Counted from the stretch's first letter, positions 39,833 to 52,528 are shown. The stretch: DNA of 64,000 nt from Xenorhabdus sp. BG5 (GCF_015163665.1 NZ_JADEUG010000006.1:84409-148408), one strand, 5' to 3'. The notes: generated by a model from the letters alone, not told the origin. Made by a program: numbers and translations.

Positions 39833-40342
39833 TTACTTTTTGATTCGCATGATGACTGACTCACCTACGACTACGGAGCCATTGACTTTCGTTAACTCTT
39901 TAATTTCATCCATGTTAGAAATAACAACAGGAGTTAAGGTTGATTTAGCTCTTTCTTCCAGAAATACCAGATCAAACTCTAAAACCAAATCACCTTTTTG
40001 TACCCGTTGACCTTCTTCGGCAATGCGTTTAAAACCTTCACCTTTCAGTTCAACGGTATCAATGCCAAAATGGACGAATAACTCAATGCCACTATCAGAT
40101 TCGATAGAAAAAGCATGATTAGTTTCGAAGATCTTACCAATGGTGCCATCAACAGGAGCGACAATTTTGTTGCCGGTTGGTTTAATCGCAATACCATCAC
40201 CAACGATTTTTTCGGCAAAAACAACATCTGGAACATCTTCGATGTTGACTATCTCACCTGACAATGGCGCGATAATTTCAATACTGCCACTATTTTTTTT
40301 ATCGTCTGAAACCAGAGATTTCAATTTATCAAGCAGACCCAT
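39833..40342 (-). CDS. crr: PTS glucose-specific EIIA component (EIIA-Glc)
   Basis: Cytoplasmic phosphocarrier of the glucose PTS and regulator of adenylate cyclase and permeases. The phosphorylated histidine is His91 ([16 protein letters not shown]) and the second active-site histidine is His76 (ETNHAFS). Length 169 and the N-terminus [16 protein letters not shown] match E. coli. Last gene of ptsH-ptsI-crr. Confidence 0.97.
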   Translation of the reverse strand: MGLLDKLKSLVSDDKKNSGSIEIIAPLSGEIVNIEDVPDVVFAEKIVGDGIAIKPTGNKIVAPVDGTIGKIFETNHAFSIESDSGIELFVHFGIDTVELKGEGFKRIAEEGQRVQKGDLVLEFDLVFLEERAKSTLTPVVISNMDEIKELTKVNGSVVVGESVIMRIKK

Positions 40343-40387
40343 GAATCTTCTCCTAATTGTTTAATGGGACCGTATTCTGGCTAATTT

Positions 40388-42115
40388 TTAGCAGAGTGTT
40401 TTTTCTCTGGTAAAGGTGTCAACCAAATCCATCAATTCCTTTGCTGTTGGCTGAGTCAAAGCCTGCTCTGCCAGTGCTTTTGCATCATCATAATTAGTAT
40501 TACGGATGATTTTTTTAATGCGTGGAATTGATATTGCACTCATGCTGAACTCATCCAATCCCATGCCTAAGAGCAACAGCGTGGCGCGCTCATCACCGGC
40601 AAGCTCTCCACACATGCCCGTCCATTTACCTTCTGCGTGTGAGGCATCAATAACCTGCTTGATTAAGCTCAACACTGCTGGTGACATTGGGTTGTAGAGA
40701 TGAGAAATCAGCTCATTACCACGGTCTACCGCAAGAGTATACTGAGTTAGATCGTTTGTCCCAATACTAAAAAAGTCAACTTCTTTTGCAAGATGATGAG
40801 CAATGGTTGCAGCAGCAGGCGTTTCGATCATAATGCCAACTTCAATCGATTCATCAAATGCTTTGTTTTCATTGCGTAATTGCTCTTTGAGTAACGCAAG
40901 CTCAGTTTTCAATTCCCGAATTTCTTCAACTGAAATAATCATTGGGAACATAATGCGCAGTTTACCAAATGCGGAAGCTCTCAGGATAGCACGTAATTGA
41001 GAATGTAAGATCTCTTTACGGTCAAGGCAAATACGGATCGCGCGCCAGCCAAGGAATGGGTTCTCTTCTTTTGGCAGATTCATGTAAGGCAAGTCTTTAT
41101 CGCCACCAATGTCCATTGTCCGAATAATAACGGCTTGATTACCTACAGCCTCTGCAACTGCTTTATAGGCTTCAAATTGTTCATCTTCGGTTGGCAGAGA
41201 ATCACGATCCATAAACAGAAATTCAGTACGGTATAAACCAATACCTTCGGCACCATTGCGTTCAGCACCAGCGATGTCGCGTACCGTACCGATATTGGCG
41301 CAAACTTCAACTTGATGACCATCCAATGTAATGGCCGGTAAGTCTTTCAGTTTCGCCAGTTCAGTTTTTTCTGTCAGATACTCACTTTTCGCGGTTTTCA
41401 GTTTCTCGATTTCGGTATCAGATGGGTTCACATAAATGTGATTATTGACGGCATCCAGAATCAGGTAACTGCCATTTTGGATTTGCCTGGTCGCATTGGT
41501 TGTACCAACAATCGCGGGTAATTCCAGAGAGCGAGCCATAATGGACGTGTGAGAAGTTCTGCCACCAAGATCAGTGATGAAACCTAGTACCTTGTCCAGA
41601 TTAAGTTGTGCGGTTTCTGATGGCGTCAGATCACTGGCAACCAGGATGACTTCTTCTTCAATGGAACCTAAGTCAATAATTGGCATATCCAGGATATTTC
41701 TCAGTAAGCGCTTACCAATATCACGGACATCGGCGGCTCGCTCTTTTAAATATTCATCATCCAGTTCTTCCAACGCATTGGCCTGATCTTCAATAACGGA
41801 GTGAACGGCTGCATCTGCTGTTAACAGATTTTTTTTAATAAGTGTGATAATTTCCTGCTCTAGTTCTTCATCTTCCAGCAACATAATATGGCCTTCGAAG
41901 ATTTCGGCCTTTTCTGCACCCAGATTTTTTTCGGCTGTTTCTCTAATAATCTCTAATTGTGCGGAAGATTTGTCACGGCCTTGCTTAAAGCGGGAAATTT
42001 CTTGTTCGACTTGTTCAGGAATAATTTTTTTATGATTGATAATGATGGGATCTTCTTTCAGTAATAACGCTTTACCGAAAGCAATTCCTGGTGATACTAA
42101 GATACCTGAAATCAT
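40388..42115 (-). CDS. ptsI: PTS enzyme I
   Basis: Autophosphorylates from phosphoenolpyruvate and passes the phosphate to HPr. His189 is the phosphorylation site in [13 protein letters not shown], and the PEP-binding C-terminal domain has [20 protein letters not shown] and GMCGELAGD. Length 575 is standard. It is preceded by ptsH with a 124-base gap containing a hairpin. It feeds phosphate to all PTS systems, including the aga PTS at the end of the window. Confidence 0.98.
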   Translation of the reverse strand: MISGILVSPGIAFGKALLLKEDPIIINHKKIIPEQVEQEISRFKQGRDKSSAQLEIIRETAEKNLGAEKAEIFEGHIMLLEDEELEQEIITLIKKNLLTADAAVHSVIEDQANALEELDDEYLKERAADVRDIGKRLLRNILDMPIIDLGSIEEEVILVASDLTPSETAQLNLDKVLGFITDLGGRTSHTSIMARSLELPAIVGTTNATRQIQNGSYLILDAVNNHIYVNPSDTEIEKLKTAKSEYLTEKTELAKLKDLPAITLDGHQVEVCANIGTVRDIAGAERNGAEGIGLYRTEFLFMDRDSLPTEDEQFEAYKAVAEAVGNQAVIIRTMDIGGDKDLPYMNLPKEENPFLGWRAIRICLDRKEILHSQLRAILRASAFGKLRIMFPMIISVEEIRELKTELALLKEQLRNENKAFDESIEVGIMIETPAAATIAHHLAKEVDFFSIGTNDLTQYTLAVDRGNELISHLYNPMSPAVLSLIKQVIDASHAEGKWTGMCGELAGDERATLLLLGMGLDEFSMSAISIPRIKKIIRNTNYDDAKALAEQALTQPTAKELMDLVDTFTREKTLC

Positions 42116-42174
42116 ATTATATGACCTTACTACGGGTGATTACCTTTCATTAAGACTTAGGGGGAACCCTAAAT

Positions 42175-42201
42175 ATCCCCAGATTTTATTGGTCTGGGGA
42201 T
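42175..42201 (-). other. Hairpin between ptsH and ptsI
   Basis: ATCCCCAGA-TTTTATTGG-TCTGGGGAT is a perfect 9-bp stem in the intercistronic gap. No T-run follows on the minus strand. It may stabilise the ptsH part of the transcript, which is needed in excess over ptsI. Confidence 0.6.
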
Positions 42202-42239
42202 AAGCTGAATGAAATAGATCGGCTTGATTGAACGGACGA

Positions 42240-42497
42240 TTATTCCAATTCACCCATTAATTTAACTAAATGTTCAACAGCCTGTTGTTCATCTTCGCCT
42301 TCAGCAGAAATCGTTACGACTGTACCTTGAGTCAATCCCAGCGTTTGTAATTTGAACAGGCTTTTTGCGCTGGCAGACTTGCCCCCAGAAGTCAGAGTAA
42401 TGTCAGAAGCAAAGCCTTTTGCTTCTTTGACAAATTGTGCCGCAGGGCGAGTGTGGAGGCCGTTTGGTGCAGTAATAGTAACTTCTTGCTGGAACAT
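42240..42497 (-). CDS. ptsH: PTS phosphocarrier HPr
   Basis: Carries phosphate from enzyme I to the sugar-specific EIIA proteins. His15 lies in [12 protein letters not shown] and Ser46 in [14 protein letters not shown]. The length is 85 residues, as usual. A GAGG ribosome binding site precedes the ATG. First gene of the pts operon. Confidence 0.98.
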   Translation of the reverse strand: MFQQEVTITAPNGLHTRPAAQFVKEAKGFASDITLTSGGKSASAKSLFKLQTLGLTQGTVVTISAEGEDEQQAVEHLVKLMGELE

Positions 42498-42755
42498 AGT
42501 ATTTCCTCAATAACTTAAATATTCGTTGATAAGCTAAGAGAATTCCATTGGCTATAGCTGAATTCCCTGCGGCTTATACAACCGTTAAAATGATAATGAA
42601 GTAAAGCGTACTCCCTTCGCTTTTCAAGTTCTTGCGTTGCTAATTTTAACTTGAAATTTAGGGGGATTATAATAATCATTATCAAATAATTAACATATTT
42701 GATGCACTCAATTGTTGATTTGGTGTTAATACACGCTATCCAAAGGAGGTTTTAA

Positions 42756-42836
42756 TTGAACAACCTTATTTACCGTCTGGTGGCGATTAATTTTGTGCAT
42801 CAAAATAATTACTGGTTAAATACTAAAGCTACTTAA
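42756..42836 (+). CDS. Possible 26-residue small protein between ptsH and cysK
   Basis: The TTG start is preceded by AAAGGAGGT with a spacing of about six bases, practically a full complement of the 16S rRNA end and the strongest such site in the window. The predicted peptide begins MNNLIYRLVAINFVHQNNYW and ends LNTKAT. It is followed after 47 bases by a terminator, so ribosome site, ORF and terminator form a complete unit. No good promoter was found, and TTG start codons are uncommon. I do not recognise the peptide. Confidence 0.4.
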   Translation: MNNLIYRLVAINFVHQNNYWLNTKAT

Positions 42837-42877
42837 ATAAATCATCTAGGAAAGTTTTAAACTTTGATCTGATGCAC

Positions 42878-42904
42878 AAAAAAGCACCCTGGAGGTGCCT
42901 TTTT
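42878..42904. terminator. Two-way terminator downstream of cysK
   Basis: GCACC-CTGGA-GGTGC is flanked by AAAAAA on one side and CTTTTT on the other, so it can stop both the cysK transcript on the minus strand and any transcript of the small ORF on the plus strand. Confidence 0.78.
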
Positions 42905-42937
42905 ATCAATGTAGTGAAAAATTCTATAGAGTGATTT

Positions 42938-43891
42938 TTACTCACTGAGTAAGTCAGCAAACAGTGCTGTACTGAGATAACGTTCAGCAGACGAAGGCAA
43001 AATCACCACGATATTTTTATCCTTGTATGCATCTTCTTGCGCTATTTTGATGGCTGCCGCAACAGCAGCACCTGAAGAAATTCCGGCAAGAATACCTTCT
43101 TTTTCAGTGAGTTCGCGTGCAATTTGCATCGCTTCTTCATTGCTGATTTTAAATACACGGTCAACTAATGTTAAATCTAAGTTATCAGGAATGAAACCAG
43201 CGCCAATTCCCTGAATTTTATGTGGGCCTGGTTTAAGTTCTTCACCCGCCAATTTTTGGCTGATAACAGGTGAACTTTCTGGTTCTACCGCAACGATGGT
43301 AACGTGTTTGCCTCGCGTATTTTTTAAGTAACGGGCCACACCTGTGATTGTGCCGCCAGTTCCTACGCCAGCGACAAAAACGTCTACATTACCGTCAGTA
43401 TCTTCCCAAATTTCAGGGCCAGTGGTTTTTTCATGAATTTCTGGGTTGGCAGGATTGCTGAATTGTTGCAGGAGTATATAACGGTCAGGATTGCTGTCAT
43501 GGATTTCGTTAGCTTTCTCAATCGCGCCTTTCATGCCTTTTGCACCTTCGGTCAGCACCAAATTTGCGCCGAGTGCTTTTAGCAACTTACGTCGTTCAAG
43601 GCTCATTGTTTCAGGCATGGTCAATGTCAGCTTATAACCACGGGCAGCTGCAACATAGGCAAGTGCAATCCCGGTATTACCACTGGTTGGTTCGATAAGT
43701 TCTTTAGCTTTGGTCAGAATGCCCCGTTTTTCAGCATCCCAAATCATATTGGCACCAATGCGGCATTTGACACTGAAGCTGGGGTTACGGGATTCTACTT
43801 TCGCCAGGATACGACCATTCGCGAAGTTTTTTAAACGTACTAGCGGAGTGTGACCAATAGTCAACGAATTATCTTCATAAATTTTGCTCAT
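42938..43891 (-). CDS. cysK: Cysteine synthase A (O-acetylserine sulfhydrylase A)
   Basis: Main PLP enzyme making cysteine from O-acetylserine and sulfide. The PLP lysine is Lys42 in [16 protein letters not shown] and the substrate loop is [16 protein letters not shown]. The start giving [16 protein letters not shown] matches E. coli; an upstream in-frame ATG adds 14 residues outside the family. The 317 residues are slightly fewer than in E. coli. cysZ lies upstream on the same strand. Confidence 0.97.
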   Translation of the reverse strand: MSKIYEDNSLTIGHTPLVRLKNFANGRILAKVESRNPSFSVKCRIGANMIWDAEKRGILTKAKELIEPTSGNTGIALAYVAAARGYKLTLTMPETMSLERRKLLKALGANLVLTEGAKGMKGAIEKANEIHDSNPDRYILLQQFSNPANPEIHEKTTGPEIWEDTDGNVDVFVAGVGTGGTITGVARYLKNTRGKHVTIVAVEPESSPVISQKLAGEELKPGPHKIQGIGAGFIPDNLDLTLVDRVFKISNEEAMQIARELTEKEGILAGISSGAAVAAAIKIAQEDAYKDKNIVVILPSSAERYLSTALFADLLSE

Positions 43892-44055
43892 TGTTCGTTT
43901 GCCCCTAACATACCGTAAATACTGATTAACCATACGCTAACATCTTATTTATGGAAATAAGGTTTCAATCTATTCTTATTATATAAAAGAATATTTGAAT
44001 GGTCATTTTATATTCTTCTGATTATTTAAGATTGGCCTGAATTTTTTAAACAAAA

Positions 44056-44086
44056 CCCCCTGACATGCTCATAACTTGTCAGGGGG
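44056..44086 (-). terminator. Terminator of cysZ
   Basis: CCCCCTGACA and TGTCAGGGGG form a perfect 10-bp stem with an 11-base loop; on the minus strand it runs into TTTTGTTT. Confidence 0.82.
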
Positions 44087-44105
44087 CTTGTAATAGGCAA
44101 AACGC

Positions 44106-44166
44106 AGTATACCTATCTCACTTCAAGATGCATATTGTTTCTCCCCGCGAAGCGGGGAGAAACAAT
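44106..44166. repeat. Intergenic repeat with a perfect 15-bp hairpin
   Basis: ATTGTTTCTCCCCGC-GAA-GCGGGGAGAAACAAT spans 44134-44166 and is a perfect 15-bp stem with a GAA loop. Directly before it is AGTATACCTATCTCACTTCA, which resembles the dispersed 'tatacc...cttcaag' repeats that I recall from Photorhabdus, Xenorhabdus and Yersinia intergenic regions. There is no T-run, so I treat it as a mobile-type repeat rather than a terminator. Confidence 0.6.
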
Positions 44167-44226
44167 GAGTTATGTTGTCTGATAATGAGCAATTTGAAAG
44201 GTAACGCGTATAAACAGAAGATTAAA

Positions 44227-45003
44227 TTAATTTGATGATGTGCGATGCAGGGCATGTTGAGTACGGTAGCGATCAACCCACATCGCAGTAGCGCCACAAA
44301 CCGCAACGGGCATGATAAACAGGTTCACAATCGGGATCATGGTTAGAATGCTTACTGATGCGCCGAATTGCAGGTTATCTATTTTATTTTGGCGTAATGT
44401 ATTGCGCATAGTGGTAAAACTGACTTTATGGTTATCAAACGGGTAATCACAATATTGGATTGTTAGCATCCAGGCACTGAAAATAAACCAAAGGAGAGGA
44501 GCGACGGTTTGGCCTATTCCTGGGATGAAGTAAAGTAACAATAGGATGAGTGCACGCGGAATATAGTAAAGAATTTTCACTACTTCACGTTTCAGAATAC
44601 GGGGCGTGTCTTTGAGTAAGTCGATAACGCCAGTATCGGGTGCCGGAATGCCTGTTAAGTTAGCCTCCAGTTTTTCTGCCAGCAAGCCATTGAATGGTGA
44701 AGCGATAAAATTAGCGAGTGTACTGAAAAAATAAGTAAAAACCAGTAAGATAGAGATAACTACAAGTGGCCAAATTAAATAGCTTAACCATTGCATCCAA
44801 TCTGGTATTTTATCGAGAGTCCATTGTATCCAGTCCCCCAGTTTATGATATAGCCACCAAAATGAACCACCTAGCAATAAGATATTAGCCAATAAAGGTA
44901 ATAGAACGAACCTCTTAATGCCAGGACGGGTTATTAGTTGCCAACCTTGGGCAATATAGTGAAATCCATTCGCATGTTTTGGCAACCTTGTCGAATTCGT
45001 CAT
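44227..45003 (-). CDS. cysZ: Sulfate permease CysZ
   Basis: Inner-membrane sulfate channel feeding the assimilation pathway. It shows four or more hydrophobic segments (for example [20 protein letters not shown]), the conserved [15 protein letters not shown] stretch and [16 protein letters not shown]. The length is 258 (E. coli 253). Divergent from zipA and upstream of cysK on the same strand, as in E. coli. Confidence 0.95.
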   Translation of the reverse strand: MTNSTRLPKHANGFHYIAQGWQLITRPGIKRFVLLPLLANILLLGGSFWWLYHKLGDWIQWTLDKIPDWMQWLSYLIWPLVVISILLVFTYFFSTLANFIASPFNGLLAEKLEANLTGIPAPDTGVIDLLKDTPRILKREVVKILYYIPRALILLLLYFIPGIGQTVAPLLWFIFSAWMLTIQYCDYPFDNHKVSFTTMRNTLRQNKIDNLQFGASVSILTMIPIVNLFIMPVAVCGATAMWVDRYRTQHALHRTSSN

Positions 45004-45223
45004 ATTTTCTTATTCTCTCTTGGATGATTGAGACGGTATGATATAGGTAGGATTTTCTACTGACTAGTCGTTCCATGAGTAAAAAACAGTCGAAAAAACA
45101 GAGGAAATCTCTCATTATGGTAAGAAAAGTAGGTAGAGACTTGCACTTGTCCTATTTGACAAATACTCTTATCTAAAGAATATTCTGCCGTGATGGCAAT
45201 TAATTTAAACAACAGAGATAGCA

Positions 45224-46159
45224 ATGATGCAGGATTTGCGTCTGATATTAATCGTTGTTGGTGCGATAGCCATAATAGCTTTGCTATTACATGGGTTGTG
45301 GACCAGCCGTAAAGAGCGTTCATCACTCTTTCGTGATCGCCCAGTTAAACGTCATAAACAGGGGCGTCAGGAAGAGCCAAAGAATGATAATGGCGATGAA
45401 CTGTTTGATAATACGTCAAAATCGAATGTTCAGGAGTCGACGAAACCGCAGACTGAACATCGTGCAGAGCTGGTTATCGAACGTCATGCGTCTGAATTGT
45501 CAGTCATAGTATCTGATGATGGTACTGATCCTTTACTTGCAAAGCATCAATCCGATGCTTCTACAGTCAAGGTGAAAGGTGTCGATGATCAACAGGAAGA
45601 ACCCCAACTTGGCTTGTTTGATCCGATTGAACCCGCTGAATCTAAGGAAGCCGGGGTAGCAGAGTCAGACTCTGACATTGTGGAAGGGCAGCCAACGGCA
45701 GCGAAAAATGAAGCACAGTCTAAACCTGAACAGACTAAAAAAGAGACGGTGTTGGTGTTGCATGTTGCCGCTCATCATGGGCAGGAACTGAATGGCGAAG
45801 TACTGTTCCAAAGCGTTTTACAGTCAGGCTTCCGGTTTGGTGAGATGAATATTTTTCATCGCCATCTAAACCCATCGGGTAACGGTGCTGTGTTATTCAG
45901 TTTAGCTAACATGGTAAAACCGGGTTCGTTTGATCCGGACCAAATGGTAGATTTCACTACTCCCGGCGTTTCCATATTTATGCTTGTGCCTTCATATGGT
46001 GATTCCAATCAGAATTTTAAACTGATGTTGCAGGCGGCACAGCGCATCGCTGCTGATGTGGGAGGCGTCGTTCTGGATGGTGAGCGCAAGTTGCTGACAC
46101 CACAGATGATCGAACTCTACAAGGCGCGTATTCGTGATACGCTCAGTGTCAGTGAATAA
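45224..46159 (+). CDS. zipA: Cell division protein ZipA
   Basis: Anchors FtsZ to the inner membrane. It has an N-terminal transmembrane helix (about residues 5-27: [20 protein letters not shown]), a charged Pro/Gln/Glu-rich linker, and a C-terminal FtsZ-binding domain starting near [15 protein letters not shown] and containing [18 protein letters not shown]. Two adjacent ATGs could start the protein. The length of 311 is in the range. Separated from ligA by a terminator. Confidence 0.95.
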   Translation: MMQDLRLILIVVGAIAIIALLLHGLWTSRKERSSLFRDRPVKRHKQGRQEEPKNDNGDELFDNTSKSNVQESTKPQTEHRAELVIERHASELSVIVSDDGTDPLLAKHQSDASTVKVKGVDDQQEEPQLGLFDPIEPAESKEAGVAESDSDIVEGQPTAAKNEAQSKPEQTKKETVLVLHVAAHHGQELNGEVLFQSVLQSGFRFGEMNIFHRHLNPSGNGAVLFSLANMVKPGSFDPDQMVDFTTPGVSIFMLVPSYGDSNQNFKLMLQAAQRIAADVGGVVLDGERKLLTPQMIELYKARIRDTLSVSE

Positions 46160-46180
46160 CCCTTCTTTTTTAGTATCAAG

Positions 46181-46203
46181 CCCCCGCTAGTCGGGGGTTT
46201 TTT
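46181..46203 (+). terminator. Terminator after zipA
   Basis: CCCCCG-CTAGT-CGGGGG followed by TTTTTT, 21 bases downstream of zipA. It overlaps the short space before ligA. Confidence 0.85.
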
Positions 46204-46215
46204 CATCTCTGGTGA

Positions 46216-48240
<2,025 letters not shown>

Positions 48241-48410
48241 TGTGCATTCCACTTAGAGAGGCGATTATTAAAGTGTGATCGAGTTAGCTAAATAGAGACA
48301 TGTAACCACCTAAATAGTAAATTAGTGTGACAGTAATCAAAATTTACTATTATGTGTTGCATAAAATACAGATGTAAATTTGCACAGAATCGTGTTTGGA
48401 GCTCTTCTTT

Positions 48411-49607
48411 ATGTCTATCTCTCATATTTTACATTTTTTCCTCTCATTAGTGGTCATTGGCGGCCTGGCGGTTTTGGCAAGTAATAACCGGAAGGATATT
48501 AAGATTCGTTATATTATTCAGTTAATTATAATTGAACTCTTTCTGGCCTGGTTCTTCCTGAACTCTAACGTAGGTTTGGGAGTCGTTAAAGGATTTGACG
48601 ATTTATTTGTCCATCTATTGTCTTATGCAGCGAAAGGGACCAGCTTTGTTTTCGGTGGCATGATAGAAGCAAAACTGGCCTTTTTCTTCCTGAATGTATT
48701 GTGTCCTATCATTTTTATTTCCGCCCTGATTGGTATTTTGCAACACATCAAAGTACTGCCAATTATTATTCGTGTAATAGGTACAATACTGTCTAAAATC
48801 AACGGTATGGGTAAACTGGAATCATTTAATGCGGTTAGCTCATTGATTTTGGGGCAATCAGAGAATTTTATTGCTTATAAAAATGTGCTTGGCAAAATGT
48901 CTGAACGCCGGATGTATACGATGGCGGCAACGGCAATGTCTACCGTATCTATGGCTATCGTCGGCGCTTACATGACGATGCTGGATGCAAAATATGTGGT
49001 TGCGGCACTGATCCTCAATATGTTCAGCACTTTTATCATCTTATCTCTCATCAATCCTTACTCTGTTGAGAATGAAGAAGATATCCATATGAGCAACCTC
49101 CACGAGGGGCAAAGTTTCTTTGAAATGCTGGGTGATTATATTCTGGCGGGTTTCAAAGTTGCTTTGATTGTCACTGCGATGTTGATCGGTTTTATTGCCT
49201 TGATTGCAGGAATTAACGCAATTTTCCATCTGGTATTTGGTATTACTTTCCAGGAGTGTATGGGATATGTGTTTTATCCGTTTGCATGGATCATTGGTAT
49301 TCCAAGTGATGAAGCGCTGAAAGTCGGCAGTATCATGGCAACCAAGTTGGTTTCCAACGAATTTGTGGCGATGCAGAGCCTGCAAGAGATGTCTGCTCAA
49401 CTCAGTGAACATTCGAAAGGTATTCTGTCCGTATTTTTGGTTTCTTTCGCTAACTTCGGTTCCATTGGAATTATTTCTGGCGCTGTTAAAGGGCTGGATG
49501 AACAACAAGGTAATGCTGTTGCGCGCTTTGGCTTGAAATTGCTGTTTGGTTCAACGCTGGTGAGTTTCCTGTCCGCAGCAATGACCGGACTGATTTTGAG
49601 CATCTAA
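48411..49607 (+). CDS. nupC: Nucleoside permease NupC
   Basis: Concentrative nucleoside transporter that imports nucleosides with protons. Conserved CNT stretches include [57 protein letters not shown] and [16 protein letters not shown]. It has about 10 helices in 398 residues. The ATG has GGAG nine bases upstream; an in-frame TTG at that GGAG is not used. In E. coli nupC lies in the same region. A terminator follows. Confidence 0.95.
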   Translation: MSISHILHFFLSLVVIGGLAVLASNNRKDIKIRYIIQLIIIELFLAWFFLNSNVGLGVVKGFDDLFVHLLSYAAKGTSFVFGGMIEAKLAFFFLNVLCPIIFISALIGILQHIKVLPIIIRVIGTILSKINGMGKLESFNAVSSLILGQSENFIAYKNVLGKMSERRMYTMAATAMSTVSMAIVGAYMTMLDAKYVVAALILNMFSTFIILSLINPYSVENEEDIHMSNLHEGQSFFEMLGDYILAGFKVALIVTAMLIGFIALIAGINAIFHLVFGITFQECMGYVFYPFAWIIGIPSDEALKVGSIMATKLVSNEFVAMQSLQEMSAQLSEHSKGILSVFLVSFANFGSIGIISGAVKGLDEQQGNAVARFGLKLLFGSTLVSFLSAAMTGLILSI

Positions 49608-49638
49608 TCTGTTTCATTAGATTTGATAGAAAACAACC

Positions 49639-49670
49639 AAAAGTGGCGTTCTGACAGATGCCACTTTTTT
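49639..49670 (+). terminator. Terminator after nupC
   Basis: AAAAGTGGC and GCCACTTTT form a 9-bp stem with a 12-base loop, continuing into TTTTTTT. Confidence 0.87.
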
Positions 49671-49699
49671 TATATTCATAGTGAGATAATGAGTCTGAA

Positions 49700-49918
49700 A
49701 TGATGAACAAAGAAAACTTGTTGGAAATAGCCAATACAGCTATGCCATTTGGTAAATATAAAGGGCGAATGTTGATTGATTTGCCGGAAGAATATTTACT
49801 TTGGTTTGCTCGCAAGGGGGAGTTCCCACAGGGAAAACTGGGCGAATTGATGGAAATGACGCTTGCAATAAAAATTGAAGGATTGGACTCGCTGGTAAAA
49901 CCGTTGAAAGGCGCCTGA
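49700..49918 (+). CDS. ypeB: DUF3820 family protein YpeB
   Basis: A 72-residue protein close to E. coli YpeB: IANTAMPFGKYKGRMLIDLPEEYLLWFARKG...FPQGKLGELM. The fold is called a putative quorum-sensing-regulated virulence factor family, but the molecular function is unknown. Two adjacent ATGs can start it; the ribosome binding site is weak. It stands alone between nupC and the tRNA-Ala genes. Confidence 0.9.
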   Translation: MMNKENLLEIANTAMPFGKYKGRMLIDLPEEYLLWFARKGEFPQGKLGELMEMTLAIKIEGLDSLVKPLKGA

Positions 49919-50029
49919 TGGATAAAGTTTTTTTGTTCATTAATATCAAATCAGTGATGTTAATCGCTTAACCATTTTTTTAATAATTGACCTTATATCT
50001 TGATTGGATGGCTAATACAGATAGATAAG

Positions 50030-50061
50030 GAAAATCCCTGAAAACTTGCGCTTTCAGGGAT
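50030..50061 (-). terminator. Terminator of the tRNA-Ala pair
   Basis: On the minus strand ATCCCTGAAA and TTTCAGGGAT form a perfect 10-bp stem followed by TTTTCC, immediately after the second tRNA-Ala gene. Confidence 0.85.
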
Positions 50062-50070
50062 TAAGAATTT

Positions 50071-50146
<76 letters not shown>

Positions 50147-50212
50147 ACAAATGTGGTTTAGATTTTGAATACCAAACACTGATTACTCTGATGAGTAAGT
50201 AAGATAAGTATT

Positions 50213-50288
<76 letters not shown>

Positions 50289-50315
50289 AAATCAAAATCC
50301 TGTAGAACGGGGCGA

Positions 50316-50344
50316 ATCATATGAAAACCGGAGAATTCTGTCAA
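50316..50344 (-). promoter_or_regulatory. Promoter of the tRNA-Ala pair
   Basis: On the minus strand TTGACA and TATGAT are separated by exactly 17 bases, followed by a GC-rich discriminator (TCGCCCCG) typical of stable-RNA promoters under stringent control. Confidence 0.8.
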
Positions 50345-50413
50345 TGAATTCATTAATATTCCCCGTGTAAACGCTGAAAAAGCCATCAATGACCCATTGG
50401 GAGAGCAAAAAAT

Positions 50414-50440
50414 AAAGGCACTCAATTATTGAGTGCCTTT
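50414..50440 (-). terminator. Terminator of gltX
   Basis: AAAGGCACTCAA and TTGAGTGCCTTT form a perfect 12-bp stem with a three-base loop; near-symmetrical, with the tail TTTATTTTTT on the minus strand. Confidence 0.88.
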
Positions 50441-50489
50441 CATTTCATTATTCACGCCTCGTTATGACGTAACATCAATAGATGACGAT

Positions 50490-51905
50490 TTATTGCGCTT
50501 CACGCTGAGCAATATATGCCAGAGCCTTATCAATACGAGCTAATGAACGAGCTTGGTTAATCGCATGGATTGTTACATCAACACTCGGAGACTGGCCCGC
50601 ACCTGTTACAGCAACGCGCAGTGGCATGCCTACCTTACCCATGCCAACTTCCAGTTCGTCAGCTGTCGCCTGAATGGCGTGATGGATATTCTCAGGCGTC
50701 CATTCAGTCATGGCTGCCAGTTTCGCACGGGCAACTTCCAATGGCTGGCGAGCAACAGGACGCAGATGTTTTTTCGCCGCATCTGCATCAAATTCGGCAA
50801 ATTCTTCATAGAAATAACGGCAAGATTCAGCTATTTCTTTCAGCGTCTTGCAGCGTTCACCTAACAGTTTGATCAAATCAACCAGTTCTGGCCCCGTGCG
50901 AGTATCAATACCTTGCTGTTCAATATGCCATGCTAGATGTACAGCAACTCTTTCTGCTGGCAGGGTATTAATGTAATGATGGTTCAACCATTGCAGTTTT
51001 TCCGTATTGAATGCACTGGCAGATTTGCTAATGGCATCAAGGCTAAACAGTTCAGTCATTTCTTCAACGCTGAAAATTTCCTGATCGCCATGTGACCAGC
51101 CCAGACGAACCAGATAGTTCAACAATGCTTCTGGCAGATAACCATCATCACGGTATTGCATTACGCTGACTGCACCGTGGCGTTTGGACAGTTTTTTACC
51201 ATCGTCGCCGAGGATCATAGAAACATGGGCATATTCTGGAACAGGTGCACCAAGCGCTTTCAAGATATTGATCTGACGAGGGGTATTATTGATATGGTCT
51301 TCACCACGAATAACATGGGTGATTTCCATATCCCAATCATCAATGACTACACAGAAGTTATAAGTTGGTGAGCCGTCGGTACGGCGAATAATCAAATCGT
51401 CCAGCTCTTGGTTACTGAATTCAATCGGGCCACGGATACTGTCGTTAAAAATGACAGAACCTTCTTGTGGGTTGCGGAAACGCACAACATGTGGTTCATC
51501 GTGACTATGCTGGCACTCGCTATCACGGCATTTTCCGTCATAACGTGGTTTTTCACCATTGGTCATCTGAGTTTCACGCAATTGTTCCAAACGCTCTTTA
51601 GAGCAATAGCAGCGATAAGCAGTACCTTGCTCTAACATTTCATCAATAACCTGGTTGTAACGGTCGAAACGTTTGGTCTGATAATAAGGGCCTTCATCCC
51701 AATTCAGATTTAACCAGTTCATCCCGTCCATAATTGCGTCGATGGCTTCTTGGGTAGAACGTTCCAGATCGGTATCTTCGATGCGAAGAACAAATTCACC
51801 TTGATTGTGGCGACTGTATAACCAGGAATAAAGAGCAGTACGCGCACCACCAACATGCAGATAGCCAGTAGGACTTGGTGCAAAACGGGTTTTAATTTTA
51901 CTCAT
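50490..51905 (-). CDS. gltX: Glutamyl-tRNA synthetase
   Basis: Class I synthetase that charges tRNA-Glu. The HIGH-type motif is [17 protein letters not shown], the KMSKS-type motif is [13 protein letters not shown], and the zinc-binding region YRCYCSKE...KCRDSECQH is intact. Length 471 equals E. coli. It lies between the tRNA-Ala genes and the tRNA-Val/Lys array as in E. coli. Confidence 0.98.
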   Translation of the reverse strand: MSKIKTRFAPSPTGYLHVGGARTALYSWLYSRHNQGEFVLRIEDTDLERSTQEAIDAIMDGMNWLNLNWDEGPYYQTKRFDRYNQVIDEMLEQGTAYRCYCSKERLEQLRETQMTNGEKPRYDGKCRDSECQHSHDEPHVVRFRNPQEGSVIFNDSIRGPIEFSNQELDDLIIRRTDGSPTYNFCVVIDDWDMEITHVIRGEDHINNTPRQINILKALGAPVPEYAHVSMILGDDGKKLSKRHGAVSVMQYRDDGYLPEALLNYLVRLGWSHGDQEIFSVEEMTELFSLDAISKSASAFNTEKLQWLNHHYINTLPAERVAVHLAWHIEQQGIDTRTGPELVDLIKLLGERCKTLKEIAESCRYFYEEFAEFDADAAKKHLRPVARQPLEVARAKLAAMTEWTPENIHHAIQATADELEVGMGKVGMPLRVAVTGAGQSPSVDVTIHAINQARSLARIDKALAYIAQREAQ

Positions 51906-52130
51906 CAGGAATTGCCTTAATTACGTTTCTCTTGATTAGAGAGCGTGTTGGATGATTGAAGTAACAACAGTGGGCGTTATTTTATCACTGCACTTCAATT
52001 CCTCAATGGCGTTAATGGCAGGTTATTGAGAAAAGCTAAAATAACCCATCTAAATGATACCATTGCGTGATGATCATTGTTTCATTCTGTTTAATTTTAC
52101 GACGAACGATTGTTTTAGTGATAAAAAGCG

Positions 52131-52158
52131 TTGACTCACTTCGAACTATCCCTATAAT
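52131..52158 (+). promoter_or_regulatory. Promoter of the tRNA-Val/Lys array
   Basis: TTGACT and a perfect TATAAT are separated by 16 bases, with a GCGAC discriminator right after, 17 bases ahead of the first tRNA-Val. This is a strong stable-RNA type promoter. Confidence 0.85.
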
Positions 52159-52175
52159 GCGACTCCATCACGACG

Positions 52176-52251
52176 GGGCGATTAGCTCAGTTGGTAGAGC
52201 ATCTCCCTTACAAGGAGGGGGTCATCAGTTCGAATCTGGTATCGCCCACCA
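52176..52251 (+). tRNA. tRNA-Val (TAC), copy 1
   Basis: 76-base cloverleaf, GGGCGAT acceptor arm, anticodon TAC in CCTTACAAGG, encoded CCA. First gene of the seven-gene array. Confidence 0.97.
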
Positions 52252-52285
52252 TATTTCTCGTAGTGATAAAAATGATTTTATGATT

Positions 52286-52361
52286 GGGCGATTAGCTCAG
52301 TTGGTAGAGCATCTCCCTTACAAGGAGGGGGTCATCAGTTCGAATCTGGTATCGCCCACCA
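52286..52361 (+). tRNA. tRNA-Val (TAC), copy 2
   Basis: Identical to copy 1, 34 bases downstream, anticodon TAC and encoded CCA. Confidence 0.97.
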
Positions 52362-52406
52362 ATCATAAATCAGTGGTATTGATGTCGTTAATAGTCATCG
52401 TGAAGT

Positions 52407-52482
52407 GGGCGATTAGCTCAGTTGGTAGAGCATCTCCCTTACAAGGAGGGGGTCATCAGTTCGAATCTGGTATCGCCCACCA
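52407..52482 (+). tRNA. tRNA-Val (TAC), copy 3
   Basis: Identical to copies 1 and 2, 45 bases after copy 2. The flanks CACTTCAT on its 3' side recur after copy 4. Confidence 0.97.
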
Positions 52483-52528
52483 CTTCATCGGGTTGTTTCG
52501 TCTACAGTATCACATTGATATTTAGAAT

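Larger units (their letters stand above)
42498..42937. other. ptsH-cysK intergenic region
   Basis: This 440-base stretch should contain the pts promoters for leftward transcription; I could not assign a CRP site or -10/-35 pair with confidence. On the plus strand it contains a small ORF with a near-perfect ribosome binding site and a two-way terminator, both listed. Three copies of TGATGCAC occur in it: 42700-42707, 42795-42802 (inverted) and 42870-42877. Confidence 0.6.
43892..44226. other. cysZ-cysK intergenic region with repeat element
   Basis: The 335-base gap holds a terminator for cysZ and a very strong GC-rich hairpin that is part of an AT/GC mosaic element, both listed. Between the terminator and cysK is an AT-rich stretch that should contain the cysK promoter; no box could be fixed. 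Confidence 0.6.

Noticed and set aside
44227..44306. Small frame overlapping the cysZ 3' end on the same strand
   Set aside because: It runs in another frame within cysZ and through the repeat hairpin; no ribosome binding site.
52067..52525. A 152-codon open frame running across three tRNA-Val genes
   Set aside because: It consists mainly of translated tRNA sequence, repeated with each tRNA copy; there is no ribosome site and the tRNAs are certain.
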